A DNA stretch of 64,000 nt from Ktedonobacter racemifer DSM 44963 (GCF_000178855.1 NZ_ADVG01000002.1:1116001-1180000), one strand, 5' to 3'; counted from the first letter of the stretch, positions 17,189 through 26,989 are shown. Notes: generated by a model not told the origin, from the letters alone. Made by a program: numbers and translations.

Positions 17189-17836
17189 TCAAAACGCACG
17201 CACAATAAACCGGAGAAGCTTCACCAGGATACGCGAGAGGACGCCATAGATTATAATGGCAGGCAACGCGTATAGCTCAGGATCCACCGTAAATGGAAGA
17301 TGCACCTGTGCCCCCAGCAACTGAACCGGGACGAGAAAAACGGTGCTAAACGTATATAGCGCTGCCACCCACGACTGATCAGCAGGTATATGGAGGAGAA
17401 ACCTCATCACGAAGCGGGCGAACAGTAATAGCTGTACTATGACCAGAAAGATGGCAAAAAATCCGGGCAGTAACCTCCATCCCTCCGGCCCCCTTCTTCT
17501 TGCGGGCGGAGTATATGCTGGCTGCGGGTGCGCATAGCGATCAGGCTGGGGCTGAGGTGCATAGCCTGCGTAGGCTGGTGGTTGCCACTGCATGTGTGGG
17601 GGCGGTGGCACAATTTGACGTCTCCCACCAGCGCGGGGAGCATGGCTGGCCGGTGGTGGCGGAGTCGCGATGGTGCGATCATCATAGAGACCCGGATCAA
17701 CGCCTGGCTCCTGATATCCCTGGCCGTAATAGCCTGGCTCAGGCACAACTTCAGGGTAGGGCACCGGCTCTGTGGGCATATCATGGTCATCAACTTGTTG
17801 TTCGGGCTTCCGTGTTAACTTCTGCCAGTAGTTCAT
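17189..17836 (-). CDS. YggT-family membrane protein with proline-rich N-terminal domain
   Basis: 215 residues from the ATG at 17836 (GGAGG 8 nt upstream). Residues 1-115 are Pro/Tyr/Gln-rich and probably disordered; residues about 118-215 form a YggT-like unit with two or three membrane helices (FFAIFLVIVQLLLFARFVMR, then STVFLVPVQLLG, and ALPAIIIYGVLSRILVKLL). YggT proteins are linked to envelope or division functions in other bacteria. It is convergent with the BFN gene; a short stem GACCACCT / AGGTGGTC (17133-17140, 17167-17174) separates them. It starts 72 nt after the stop of lysA and could be cotranscribed with it. Confidence 0.82.
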   Translation of the reverse strand: MNYWQKLTRKPEQQVDDHDMPTEPVPYPEVVPEPGYYGQGYQEPGVDPGLYDDRTIATPPPPASHAPRAGGRRQIVPPPPHMQWQPPAYAGYAPQPQPDRYAHPQPAYTPPARRRGPEGWRLLPGFFAIFLVIVQLLLFARFVMRFLLHIPADQSWVAALYTFSTVFLVPVQLLGAQVHLPFTVDPELYALPAIIIYGVLSRILVKLLRFIVRAF

Positions 17837-17908
17837 AATAATGCCTCCAGCGTTCTTCTTACGCGACTCCTGATGCCGCCAACCACCAACATCCATAATC
17901 GAAACTGG

Positions 17909-19252
17909 CTAGCTCTCCTGATAACGGGCAAGAATATCGTCGTATGTTTCACGCCGCTCCATGACCTGCACACGTCCTTCCTCTACTAAAAGTACGCCCG
18001 GTCGTGGCACCAGGTTGTAGTTACTTGCCATTGGGAGACAATACGCGCCCGCCAGCGGCAAGAGGAGAAGTTCGCCCTCACGCATGGCAGGCAGACGCAC
18101 ATTATCAATGAGCATATCGCCTGATTCACAATATCGTCCCGAGACGCAATAGTCAACACTTCCTGGCACGGAAATATGTTCAACGGGGAGAGCGGTATAA
18201 AGCGCATGGTAGAGGGCCGGGCGAATATTGTCTGCCATACCACCATCCACAAACAGATAGGTCGTGCCAGCAGGTGTCGCCTTCAGGGCACCTATGCGAT
18301 AGAGCGCCACGCCCGCGCGCGCCACAATTGAGCGCCCAGGCTCCAGAATGAGCGTGGGGGCGGGCAGCGTGCCATTAGAAATGCTCGCCAGCATGACTTG
18401 CATCTGGTGCTGCAAGGCCTGGGCGAGCTGGTCAAGTCCAGGCGTCCCAAGTTGATCAGGAGTATCAATGCCCCAGCCACCGCCCGGGCTGACCTCCTCT
18501 GGCCACCATTGCGTCTCGTCATAGATGGCCTTCGCCAGCGAGAGCAAATGCACGAGACACTCTTCATAGGGACGTGTTTCGCGCAGCATGGTACCAGAGT
18601 GCGCGTGCAGGCCCACCAGGTGAAGCTTATCCTCGCCAAGGATGCGCAGGATCGCCGTTTTTGCCTCTCCGTTCTGCAAGGGGAAACCGAATTTAGAGGC
18701 GGCATGGCCCGTCTGCAAATAGCGATGGGTATCGGTCTCCACACCGGGAGCAACACGCAGCAGAACCGCCGGGCGCTGTCCCAGTTCATCAGCCAGGTGC
18801 GTGAGGCGCTCCAGTTCACTCCAGTTGTCCAGAATAATGCGCCCAACGCCCAGTTGCAAAGCCAGTTTCAGCTCTACGGTCGATTTATTATTGCCATGAA
18901 AGGAGATACGCTCCATCGGGAAGCCCGCGCGTTGTGCGACGGTCAATTCACCGCCTGAGACGATGTCCAGCCCCATATCCTGCTCGGCAATGATGCGCGC
19001 CACGAGGGGTGAGAGATAGGCTTTGGAGGCATAGAGGATGCGCACAGCAGATGCCTGGTAGTAGCGCTCAAAGGCTTGAAAGTAGCGCTGGCAGGCGTGC
19101 GCAATCGTTGCGCGATCAAAAATATAGAGTGGTGTACCGTATTGCTCAGCCAGCGCGGGCAGCGCGTGCCCCGCGATATGCAAAACATCGTCGGTCGAGA
19201 CTGCCGCGGTATCAGGGAGCAACGTCGTTAAAGATACCAGGGATGAGGACAT
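17909..19252 (-). CDS. lysA: diaminopimelate decarboxylase
   Basis: 447 residues. Fold-type III PLP enzyme: PLP-binding Lys77 in YASKAYL, then GLDIVSGGELTVA, SFHGNNKS, GGGWGID, EPGRSIVARAG and the C-terminal GRYCESGD with the catalytic Cys. It converts meso-diaminopimelate to lysine in the last step of the pathway. Start ATG 19252 with GAGGGG about 10 nt upstream. I looked for a lysine riboswitch in the upstream 260 nt and did not see one. The YggT gene follows 72 nt downstream. Confidence 0.93.
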   Translation of the reverse strand: MSSSLVSLTTLLPDTAAVSTDDVLHIAGHALPALAEQYGTPLYIFDRATIAHACQRYFQAFERYYQASAVRILYASKAYLSPLVARIIAEQDMGLDIVSGGELTVAQRAGFPMERISFHGNNKSTVELKLALQLGVGRIILDNWSELERLTHLADELGQRPAVLLRVAPGVETDTHRYLQTGHAASKFGFPLQNGEAKTAILRILGEDKLHLVGLHAHSGTMLRETRPYEECLVHLLSLAKAIYDETQWWPEEVSPGGGWGIDTPDQLGTPGLDQLAQALQHQMQVMLASISNGTLPAPTLILEPGRSIVARAGVALYRIGALKATPAGTTYLFVDGGMADNIRPALYHALYTALPVEHISVPGSVDYCVSGRYCESGDMLIDNVRLPAMREGELLLLPLAGAYCLPMASNYNLVPRPGVLLVEEGRVQVMERRETYDDILARYQES

Positions 19253-19518
19253 CGTGTGTATTCCCCTCTTCTATGATAGCTGTCGATAGATATACCTATA
19301 TAACGATTAGCAAAAGAAATATGCATGCAGAGTAAGCCGTCCGTCCTACTCCAAAGAAAATATGCTCAGTGATTAGACTGTACTATAGCAGGAGTGTGAT
19401 GAGACAAGCAAGCACGGAAAAATCGCACGACACGAAATATGTGCAGATGCTACACAGCAACAGGCTAACTATGCTACAATAACGCGGTAAGTAGACATGT
19501 TGAATAGGAGTTTTTTCC

Positions 19519-21042
19519 ATGACACAAATCGACAACCGGACGCAGGAGCAGGCAAAGCTACCAGCCAATCGCCCGCCGCGCTTGCGCTTTGCTCCCAGTC
19601 CCACTGGCTTTCAGCACATCGGCGGCTATCGGACAGCACTCTTTAGCTGGCTATTCGCGCGCCACGGCGGCGGGCAGTTTGTTCTGCGTATCGAAGACAC
19701 CGATCAAGCACGCACAGTGGAGGGTTCGGTTGAAGATATTATCAAAGGGCTGCAATGGTTTGGCATGGATTATGATGAGGGCCCGGTTGTAGGTGGCCCC
19801 TATGGTCCCTACTTCCAGGTACAGCGCAAGGCCCTCTACCAGCACTATGCCAATCAGCTTATCGAGGCAGGACATGCCTACAAGTGTTACTGCACACCCG
19901 AACGCATCGACCGAGTGCGCCAGGAGCGCGCGGCCAAAAAGCTGCCACCGCGCTATGATCGCCACTGCCGCAACTTGAGCGCGGAAGAGCGCGCGGCCAA
20001 CGACGCCGCGGGCCTCTCCTATACCGTGCGCCTGGCGATGCCTGAGGAGGGCGAGACAATCGTTCCCGACCAGTTGCACGGGAACATGAGCTTTAAGAAC
20101 GCCGACCTGGATGATATCATCATTCTCAAAACCAATGGCCTGGCGCCCTATCACCTGGCCCACCTAATCGACGACCACCTGATGGAGATTACACATGTCC
20201 TGCGTGGTGAGGACTGGATCTCGACGTCTCCGTATCACGTCTATCTCTACAAGGTCCTGGGCTGGGAGATGCCCCTGCTCTATCATGTGCCCAACGTTCT
20301 GGGCAATGACAAGAAGAAGCTGAGCAAGCGGCGTAACGCGCCATCCTGGTCGGATTACCGGCGCGATGGCTACCTGCCCGAGGCCGTCTTTAACTTCATG
20401 GCACTGCTGGGCTGGGCCTATGATGATAAGACGGAGATCTTCACCAAAGAGGAGTTGATCAAGGCCTTTACGCTTGATCGCGTCAGCGTCTCCTCCGGCA
20501 TCTACGATCCGGATAAGATGCTCTGGATGAATGGCCTCTATATCCGCAAACTCTCGCTCGATGAGCTGGTGGAGCGTACGCTGCCCTATATGGAACGCCC
20601 CGAGGCAGAGGGTGGACTCCCCGACAGCGTTCAGCGTCCCCTGGACCGTGCCTACACCAAACAGGTGCTTGAGTTGGAGCAAGAGCGCCTCAAGACCCTG
20701 GGTGAGGCCGCCCATGCCGTCGCCTTCTTCTATCTCAAGGACCTGGAGTATGATGCCAGCATGCTGATTCAGAAGAAGATGGACGCGGCGGGCACACGCA
20801 ATGCCCTTCAGCATGCCCATGACCTGCTCGCCAGCATTGAGCACTGGGATCATGAGACCCTGGAGCCGCCAATGCGTGAGCTAGCGCAGAAGCTTGAACT
20901 CAAGCCGGGGCAGTTCTTTGGCACGGTACGTGTTGCGGTTAGCGCGAGCAACGCCACACCGCCCCTGTTCCATATGCTCGCGGTACTGGGTCGCGAGGTC
21001 AGTCTCAAGCGCCTGCAAGAGGCTATCGCGAAACTGGCGTAA
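19519..21042 (+). CDS. gltX: glutamyl-tRNA synthetase
   Basis: 507 residues, class I synthetase. HIGH-like motif HIGG at 33-36 within FAPSPTGFQHIGG, KMSKS-like motif KLSKR at 267-271, and the segment LRIEDTD typical of GluRS. The C-terminal anticodon-binding domain is present. Whether it is discriminating or also charges tRNA-Gln cannot be decided here. Start ATG with AGGAG 8 nt upstream; a TACAAT -10 with a TG extension lies near 19474. A palindrome follows the stop. Confidence 0.95.
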   Translation: MTQIDNRTQEQAKLPANRPPRLRFAPSPTGFQHIGGYRTALFSWLFARHGGGQFVLRIEDTDQARTVEGSVEDIIKGLQWFGMDYDEGPVVGGPYGPYFQVQRKALYQHYANQLIEAGHAYKCYCTPERIDRVRQERAAKKLPPRYDRHCRNLSAEERAANDAAGLSYTVRLAMPEEGETIVPDQLHGNMSFKNADLDDIIILKTNGLAPYHLAHLIDDHLMEITHVLRGEDWISTSPYHVYLYKVLGWEMPLLYHVPNVLGNDKKKLSKRRNAPSWSDYRRDGYLPEAVFNFMALLGWAYDDKTEIFTKEELIKAFTLDRVSVSSGIYDPDKMLWMNGLYIRKLSLDELVERTLPYMERPEAEGGLPDSVQRPLDRAYTKQVLELEQERLKTLGEAAHAVAFFYLKDLEYDASMLIQKKMDAAGTRNALQHAHDLLASIEHWDHETLEPPMRELAQKLELKPGQFFGTVRVAVSASNATPPLFHMLAVLGREVSLKRLQEAIAKLA

Positions 21043-21049
21043 TGAAGAA

Positions 21050-21113
21050 GAGAAGGGTGAGTGTGTATGGGGAGCTGGCTGAAGTCGGCTCCCCATACAC
21101 ACTCACCCTTCTC
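21050..21113. repeat. long intergenic palindrome, copy 6 (after gltX)
   Basis: Perfect 26-bp arms (21050-21075, 21088-21113), 12-nt loop. Eight bases after the gltX stop and just before the next gene on the same strand. No T-run, but it may still end or stabilise the gltX transcript. Confidence 0.8.
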
Positions 21114-21155
21114 TCGAAACACATAGAGTAAGCCAGGGGAAGCCTGGAGGAAAAC

Positions 21156-21815
21156 ATGGTTAATAGAGACTACATCTTGCGGTTGGCCGAGAAATTGGGG
21201 CGCACCCTGGCGATTGTCCTGCGCTTACGTGAGTACAATCAGCAGGAAGAGGCATTATTACGCGTTGACGAAGAACTGTTCAGAGCCACCGGTCTTACCT
21301 CCAGCTTTCTCAACTCGCTCAGCGAGGAGACCCTGATCCAGGTACTTTCCCCCCTTGGACGCCCCAACGTTGATGCAGCTCTCTGGGCGGCAGTGCTTCT
21401 CAAGGCTGAAGGCGAGATTTACCAGGATATAGGAAACACCACGGAGAGCTACTACCGCGCGGTCAAGGCCCTACATCTCCTGCTCTATGTTCATCAGTAT
21501 GAGCCTATTGAGGAAGTGGAGATTTTACGCGAAGATATCCAGATGCTTATCCACACCCTGGATGAATATACCTTGCCTGTGTCCACCAGACAGCTGCTCT
21601 TTCGCTACCTGGAACACCTGGGCTTCTATGCCCAGGCCGAAGATACGTTGTTTGAATTACTGGAAGAGGCGCCCGGTGACCAGACATTGCTCCAGCAGGG
21701 GCGAGATTTTTATCAACGACTCAATAATAAAAGCGCTCCAGACCTGGAAGCAGGTAACTTTTCGCATGAGGAGATCCAGGAGGGACTGGAGCAACTTACC
21801 CATCGATTTAGTTAA
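21156..21815 (+). CDS. DUF6483-like helical protein of unknown function
   Basis: 219 residues, almost entirely alpha-helical, no membrane segment. The opening RDYILRLAEKLGRTLAIVLRLREYNQ and the middle LKAEGEIYQDIGNTTESYYRA resemble the DUF6483 family. Paired helices with AYR/SYYRA-like spacing suggest TPR-like repeats. GGAGGA lies upstream of the ATG. It is bracketed by two long palindromes, so it is probably transcribed alone. Confidence 0.72.
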   Translation: MVNRDYILRLAEKLGRTLAIVLRLREYNQQEEALLRVDEELFRATGLTSSFLNSLSEETLIQVLSPLGRPNVDAALWAAVLLKAEGEIYQDIGNTTESYYRAVKALHLLLYVHQYEPIEEVEILREDIQMLIHTLDEYTLPVSTRQLLFRYLEHLGFYAQAEDTLFELLEEAPGDQTLLQQGRDFYQRLNNKSAPDLEAGNFSHEEIQEGLEQLTHRFS

Positions 21816-21820
21816 TTTGT

Positions 21821-21871
21821 TAGGTGTGATGTCTGCTGGCAGCCTGTGGCTGCCAGCAGACATCACACCTA
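21821..21871. repeat. long intergenic palindrome, copy 7
   Basis: Perfect 24-bp arms (21821-21844, 21848-21871), 3-nt loop TGT, core GCTGGCAGCC. It starts 5 nt after the stop of the DUF6483-like gene; CAAAAAA follows. Confidence 0.85.
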
Positions 21872-22041
21872 CAAAAAATGCATAAGATAAATTAGTTAAC
21901 CCCTGGACAGATAGCTTGAGTTTGATTACACTACTTAAACTTCTATTAACACTCTGTTAACGCAAGTATAGAAAGTAAGTGTATCACATGGCTGCTGTCA
22001 CCCAGAAAAAAGAGATCTTCTTACCAAGGAGAGGTTCACGC

Positions 22042-22689
22042 GTGTCGAACGCCAAATCAACGCAACTCGTGCGCTCCACCGTCGCCACTAGCTGGCGTTG
22101 GATGTGGCCCGACCTGCTTATGCGGATTATTCCTATGAGCCTTGTTCCGCTCCTCTATATCGCCTTTTTCCACCTGCCGCTCTCATTTCTGGGACTCACG
22201 CTGACGCACGTGCCACTACACCTCCTCGTTGGCCTGCTAGTAGGGATTGGCATGGCGATCTTTGCCATTTTCTACCGGATGAACGTTGTCGGCCCCTGGT
22301 TTCGCTGGCCGACTGCAAGCGACCAGTGTTTTCAGAGCTTCTTCTACCTGTTTATTAACGCGCCAGTGGAGGAGCTTTTCTTTCGTGGCTTCCTCCTGGC
22401 GATCGTCACGCAATGGACTGGTTGGCTGGGCTGGGGCTGGCTCGTAAGTACGGCGGTCTATACCCTCTATCATCGCCTGGGCAAATGGAACTGGCGTAGT
22501 GTGGGGGGAGTCGGTCTGGCGGGCATCGTTTTCAGCCTGGTCTACTTGCTTCTTCCGGGACCCCATTCGCTTTTGGCGGTCACGCTCGTCCACGGCTTTA
22601 CGACCAGTGGCTTCTTGAGTTGGGGAGATGAGGCGCTCTATCGCACCTGGAAACACCGCCTTGCTCGCGCAGAAGCGGTGCAAGAATAG
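22042..22689 (+). CDS. CPBP-family intramembrane protease
   Basis: About 215 residues from the GTG at 22042, preferred because AAGGAGAGG lies 7 nt upstream; an in-frame ATG at 21988 is the alternative. Six or more membrane helices. The CPBP catalytic motif is intact: EELFFRG (EExxxR), then His in TLYHRL, and a late His in LVHGFTTSGF. Such proteins (CAAX proteases, bacteriocin-immunity and related proteins) cut substrates inside the membrane; the substrate is unknown. It stands alone. Confidence 0.83.
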   Translation: MSNAKSTQLVRSTVATSWRWMWPDLLMRIIPMSLVPLLYIAFFHLPLSFLGLTLTHVPLHLLVGLLVGIGMAIFAIFYRMNVVGPWFRWPTASDQCFQSFFYLFINAPVEELFFRGFLLAIVTQWTGWLGWGWLVSTAVYTLYHRLGKWNWRSVGGVGLAGIVFSLVYLLLPGPHSLLAVTLVHGFTTSGFLSWGDEALYRTWKHRLARAEAVQE

Positions 22690-23075
22690 GCACGCTGCTC
22701 CCCCTACTCACTGATGCAATTCGACACAACGTACGCTTTTGTCTCAAAACAGGCATATTCGGAGGGATTTTATGACCTGAATGGCTAGTGCCAGAGCTAA
22801 CACTTGAGTCACGTCCCAAAAAGCGTTAAGATAAGAGAGCCTGGTGCGGTGGGCATAACCACACCGTTTATTTGTATTTCTTGTGCAGATAGAGGTAACA
22901 TAACACGGCAGAGGGTAAATGCCGCACCAGAAAAACTCATGCATCGAAATATATCCATAAGGCGTTCTTAAAGCGTGTTACCGATATCGAACATACTCAA
23001 TTCGTCTACCCATTAAGGTACAATAAAGATACGTCACTGGCAAAAACGTTATCCCAACCGTGGAGGTTTACTTCT
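22690..23075. other. gene-free interval upstream of the polysaccharide operon
   Basis: About 385 bp. No gene and no strong hairpin. GGTGCGG near 22841 could pair with CCGCACC near 22921 at long range. A TACAAT near 23017 is a possible -10 for the next operon, without a clear -35. Confidence 0.5.
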
Positions 23076-24026
23076 TTGAAAATCGTAGTTACTGGTGGAG
23101 CGGGCTTTGTTGGCTCCCATCTTTGTAAGCGTTTGCTCGACGAAGGGCACACCGTGTTATGCGCCGATAACTGTATTACAGGATCGACACGCAACATCGA
23201 TGATTTACGCACTCATCCGAATTTTCAATTCATCCAGCACGATGTGACCGAGCCTTTCGATTATGAGGCAGACGCCATCTTCCATATGGCCAGTCCAGCA
23301 AGCCCAATTGGATATATGGAGCACCCTATCGAGACCATCCTGGTCAATACCCAGGGCACGCATCGTATGCTCGAAGCCGCGCGCAAAAACAACGCCCGCT
23401 TCCTGGTCTCATCCACCTCCGAAATCTATGGTGATCCCCTGGTTCATCCGCAGACTGAGGGCTACTGGGGCAACGTTAACCCCATTGGACCACGCGCATG
23501 TTATGATGAGAGCAAACGCCTGAGCGAGACATTGACCATGGAGTTCGTGCGCCAGTATAACGTTAATGCGCGTATTGTGCGTATTTTCAACACCTATGGG
23601 CCAAATAGCCAGATTCATGATGGCCGCATGATTCCAAACTTCATTACGCAGGCGCTCAAAAATGAACCACTCGTCATTTATGGAGATGGCAGTAGGACGC
23701 GCAGCATCTGTTATGTCAGCGATCTCATCGATGGCTTGATGCGTGCCATGTTTAGCGAGAATACGCAGGGTGAGGTCTTCAACCTGGGCAATCCCAACGA
23801 GCATACGGTGCTTGAATATGCGCATGAGATCATTAAGCTTTGCAACTCACGCTCAACCATCCTCTTTGAGCCAGTGCGTGTTGATGATCCAGAACGCCGC
23901 CGACCGGATATCACCAAGGCTCGCCGGGTACTGGGCTGGGAACCCAGGATCGAGAAGAAAGAGGGGCTACGCCAAACCATCGCCTGGTTTAAAACGCAGA
24001 TCCCTAACCTTTCAAGCGTCTTGTAA
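23076..24026 (+). CDS. UDP-glucuronate decarboxylase / UDP-xylose synthase (SDR family)
   Basis: 316 residues, extended short-chain dehydrogenase. NAD-binding GGAGFVGSHLC at 7-17, the active-site triad parts SSTSEIYG and YDESKR, and RIFNTYGPNS then DGRMIPNF, the pattern of UXS-type decarboxylases. It would make UDP-xylose from UDP-glucuronate for surface polysaccharide. Start is TTG at 23076, with GGAGG 9 nt upstream. First gene of a three-gene run with an O-antigen ligase and a flippase-like protein. A different sugar epimerase/dehydratase activity is possible. Confidence 0.87.
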   Translation: MKIVVTGGAGFVGSHLCKRLLDEGHTVLCADNCITGSTRNIDDLRTHPNFQFIQHDVTEPFDYEADAIFHMASPASPIGYMEHPIETILVNTQGTHRMLEAARKNNARFLVSSTSEIYGDPLVHPQTEGYWGNVNPIGPRACYDESKRLSETLTMEFVRQYNVNARIVRIFNTYGPNSQIHDGRMIPNFITQALKNEPLVIYGDGSRTRSICYVSDLIDGLMRAMFSENTQGEVFNLGNPNEHTVLEYAHEIIKLCNSRSTILFEPVRVDDPERRRPDITKARRVLGWEPRIEKKEGLRQTIAWFKTQIPNLSSVL

Positions 24027-24081
24027 GCACATTCGGCGCTTTTCGTTGTCATTGAGAAACATAGAGTAGAAACGGATTCGT

Positions 24082-25695
24082 ATGAACAGTATCTCTGCCC
24101 AGAGCATGGATCGCCTGGATAATGCGCCACGTTCTTCAGGATTCCAGCGTTTCCTGGAGATGTTCCACGAGCAAGGGGCAGTAGCCAATGTTGTGGGAGT
24201 CCTTGGTGCATTATGTGTTATGGCATGCGTGATCGCGCTTCCACCTGCCATAAGCATACGCGTTCTACTCTATGCGACCGCTAGCATCTGGGTCCTGCTC
24301 CGCCCACGCATGGCCCTCTACCTGCTTCCTTTCGCCGTCCCCTGGGGTTCGCTCGATGCACTCAACCTGGGCGGAATGAACCTGACCAGCGGAGATATCC
24401 TGGTCTTCTTGCTTGCTACAAGCTGGTTACTGGGATACGTCGTTCGTAACCGGCTAGGGGCACAACGTACTCGTACGGGAACCTTTGATCGCGAAAGCTA
24501 CAACTTACCGCGCATCTTGACGATAGGGACAATCGTCCTGCTTGTAGCAATGTGCCTCTCAATTCCAACTGCATTCAGCATGAAAGCGAGCTTAAAAGAG
24601 ATCGCGAAATGGGTGGAGGTCGCGCTCATTCTTTGCCTGGGGACACAGTATATCCGCACACGTCGCCAGGTCTGGACGCTTGTGGTTCTATGCAGCCTGG
24701 CGGCCCTCTCGCAGGCCTTTATGGGCTATGCGCAATATGCCTTCAACCTGGGACCACAGTCGTTTATCCGTGGTCAGGGGCTGCGTGTCTATGGGACCTT
24801 CGATCAGCCCAATCCCTACGCAGGCTATATCGATATGACACTACTTATCACAGGAACGCTGATGCTACTTGGGCGTAACTGGTTGACACGTATAGGCGCA
24901 GGCGTCGTAACGCTGCTCCTGGGCGTTGCCTTTGGGCTGGCTCAGTCGCGTGGAGGGCAGATTGCTCTGGCCCTGGCTCTCCTCTTCGTGTTTATCGCGG
25001 GTTTTCCTCGCCTCAACCTGCTCGTGCGCATAGGCGTTATCGCGCTCCTCCTCGGTATTGCGGGCTACTGTGCGGGCATTATTCCAGAGCACTATGTCAA
25101 TCCTATTTTGAATAAACTCGGTCTGACAGGCATCTCCTTTGCCAATCCCAGCAGCGATGATTTTTCTACGGCTGAGCGCCTGGCACATTGGATTGCCGGC
25201 CTCAACATGTTTCAGGATCACCCCTTCTTTGGCGTCGGTATCGGCAATTACCCCGTGGCTTACCCCAAATATTTCATTACGATCTTCAACAATTCGCTTG
25301 GGCACGCGCATAACTATTACATCAATATCGCAGCTGAGGCCGGTATCTTTGGCTTGATCGGACTGCTTACCTTTTTGAGTGGCATTTTCCTGGTCGGCAG
25401 GCGCACGCTACAGTCTATGCACCTGCGTTTGCAGCAGCTGAAAACGCAGACCCTCCCAGCTCAAATCAAAGCGGGAGCTGAGGGCTGGCAGCAGCGGCGC
25501 ACCCTCCGACAGATACGTTTGTTACAGAATGATTACGCCCTGGCGATTGGGCTGATCGCCTCACTACTCGCTATCTGTATCCACAACTTCTTCGATAACC
25601 TCTATGTACACAGTATGACCAATCTTTTCGCGTTACTCATCGTTTTGCTGGTTCGCCTGCCTTACGTAACGCGACAGGAGGAACAACGGAGGTAA
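24082..25695 (+). CDS. O-antigen ligase / Wzy-type membrane protein
   Basis: 537 residues with about 11-12 membrane helices. The Wzy_C signature lies around residues 385-430: a periplasmic loop with FFGVGIGNYPVAY followed by HAHNYYINIAAEAGIFGLIG, where the conserved His and Asn of O-antigen ligases sit. These enzymes join or polymerise lipid-linked glycans outside the membrane. A cytoplasmic insert at about 460-490 is basic. Second gene of the polysaccharide run; the stop is 2 nt before the next start. Confidence 0.88.
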   Translation: MNSISAQSMDRLDNAPRSSGFQRFLEMFHEQGAVANVVGVLGALCVMACVIALPPAISIRVLLYATASIWVLLRPRMALYLLPFAVPWGSLDALNLGGMNLTSGDILVFLLATSWLLGYVVRNRLGAQRTRTGTFDRESYNLPRILTIGTIVLLVAMCLSIPTAFSMKASLKEIAKWVEVALILCLGTQYIRTRRQVWTLVVLCSLAALSQAFMGYAQYAFNLGPQSFIRGQGLRVYGTFDQPNPYAGYIDMTLLITGTLMLLGRNWLTRIGAGVVTLLLGVAFGLAQSRGGQIALALALLFVFIAGFPRLNLLVRIGVIALLLGIAGYCAGIIPEHYVNPILNKLGLTGISFANPSSDDFSTAERLAHWIAGLNMFQDHPFFGVGIGNYPVAYPKYFITIFNNSLGHAHNYYINIAAEAGIFGLIGLLTFLSGIFLVGRRTLQSMHLRLQQLKTQTLPAQIKAGAEGWQQRRTLRQIRLLQNDYALAIGLIASLLAICIHNFFDNLYVHSMTNLFALLIVLLVRLPYVTRQEEQRR

Positions 25696-25697
25696 AC

Positions 25698-26885
25698 TTG
25701 ATCTCAGATAACGCAGACCACACTGGTGATGTAAACACGTCTTCAGAGAGCCAGGCTGAAGATGCACAACAGCAAGCAAGCGTATCCGCGATCCCTCAAC
25801 CTGATAGTGTTCCCATCGGCGTGCCAGAAATCACGCGTGATCAGCTCTCACTCTCGAAGCGCCTGTTGAACTGGCGTACCCTTATCCCCTTGATTATCGT
25901 CATTGTGGCCCTGGTCTACTTCGCGCAGAAGGCCAATATCAATCCCGCCAGGACCTGGGAGGCCATGAAAAGCGCGAATCTCTTTTTCTTCCTGGCAGCC
26001 TTCGCCATCTATTATCTCTCCTTTGGCATTCGGGCCTGGCGCTGGCGCCTGCTGCTCGAAAATGTGGGCTATCGCCGGGAGCAAGGGGTGCTCCTGCCGG
26101 GCTTCTGGAAGTTCGTTGAGATTATATACATCTCCTTCTTCGCCAATGTAGTCGTGCCTGCCAAGCTGGGCGACCTCTACCGGGCATATCTCTTGCGCCA
26201 GCAGGTCAACGTCTCGGGAACGCGCAGCTTTGGCACGGTGCTCTCAGAGCGTTTGCTCGACTTGATCATCCTGCTGCTGCTCTTTATTCCGGCGATTATC
26301 GTGAGTCTCCACGAGCATCTTCCCCCACAACTCCAGCTTAGCCTGGAGCTACTGCTGGGCGCGGTTGTGCTGGGTATCCTGAGTCTATTCGTACTCCGCC
26401 AGGCGCGTGAGCCGATTGCACGCCTCATCCCAGCACGTTTTCGTGGCCAGTACTATCATTTTCAGGAGGGAACGCTTGGCTCATTTCGACGCCTCCCAAT
26501 TCTGATCCTGCTCACGGTTGGTGTCTGGCTCTGTGAGTCGCTACGCTTCTTCTTTGTCGCTGTCTCGCTGCACCTGATCGGTGGCAGCATCTTGCACATT
26601 ACGGCGGCGGCGGTGGTCATTGGCCTGGCTGAGGCCCTGCTCACGATTGTACCCGCAACAGGTGGGGGCCTGGGCGTGGTTGAGATTGGGATGATCCCGA
26701 TCATCGGCCTGTTTTACACTGGTCCCAACGCGGTCAATCTCTCAACCGCGGCAATTCTACTGGATCGTACCATTAGTCTCTTCAGCGTCCTGGTCTTTGG
26801 AGGAATCGTTTTCCTCATTGCCTTTGGGCGCCAAACGACGACGAAACCAAAGAAAATATACCTTGACAACATGGATAGGGCTTGA
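25698..26885 (+). CDS. UPF0104 / lysylphosphatidylglycerol-synthase TM-type flippase-like protein
   Basis: 395 residues, same family as 11609-12796. N-terminal 55 residues polar, then eight or more membrane helices. Family marks: FGIRAWRWRLLLENVG, then FFANVVVPAKLGDLYRAYLLR, and VPATGGGLGVVEIGMI near the C-terminus. Probably helps move a lipid-linked substrate across the membrane. Start TTG at 25698 with GGAGG overlapping the stop of the ligase gene, so translational coupling is likely. The rpsU promoter lies in its last codons. Confidence 0.85.
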   Translation: MISDNADHTGDVNTSSESQAEDAQQQASVSAIPQPDSVPIGVPEITRDQLSLSKRLLNWRTLIPLIIVIVALVYFAQKANINPARTWEAMKSANLFFFLAAFAIYYLSFGIRAWRWRLLLENVGYRREQGVLLPGFWKFVEIIYISFFANVVVPAKLGDLYRAYLLRQQVNVSGTRSFGTVLSERLLDLIILLLLFIPAIIVSLHEHLPPQLQLSLELLLGAVVLGILSLFVLRQAREPIARLIPARFRGQYYHFQEGTLGSFRRLPILILLTVGVWLCESLRFFFVAVSLHLIGGSILHITAAAVVIGLAEALLTIVPATGGGLGVVEIGMIPIIGLFYTGPNAVNLSTAAILLDRTISLFSVLVFGGIVFLIAFGRQTTTKPKKIYLDNMDRA

Positions 26886-26892
26886 CTATAAT
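26863..26892 (+). promoter_or_regulatory. rpsU promoter (inside the end of the flippase gene)
   Basis: TTGACA (26863-26868), 18-bp spacer, TATAAT (26887-26892): both hexamers perfect. The -35 is inside the coding end of the flippase gene; the -10 begins just after its stop. Confidence 0.75.
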
Positions 26893-26989
26893 TTTCAGCG
26901 CAGGTCGGTGAGGATAAAGACCGTGAGCAGATAGACATATACGCTACGGTTTTGCCCTTGCAAACAGGCCATGAGAGGGGGGATTCCTG

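Noticed and set aside
19253..19518. Lysine riboswitch upstream of lysA
   Set aside because: The characteristic conserved segments are not visible in the leader on the minus strand.
19651..20853. Two long minus-strand frames antisense to gltX
   Set aside because: Shadow frames opposite a gene with clear GluRS motifs.
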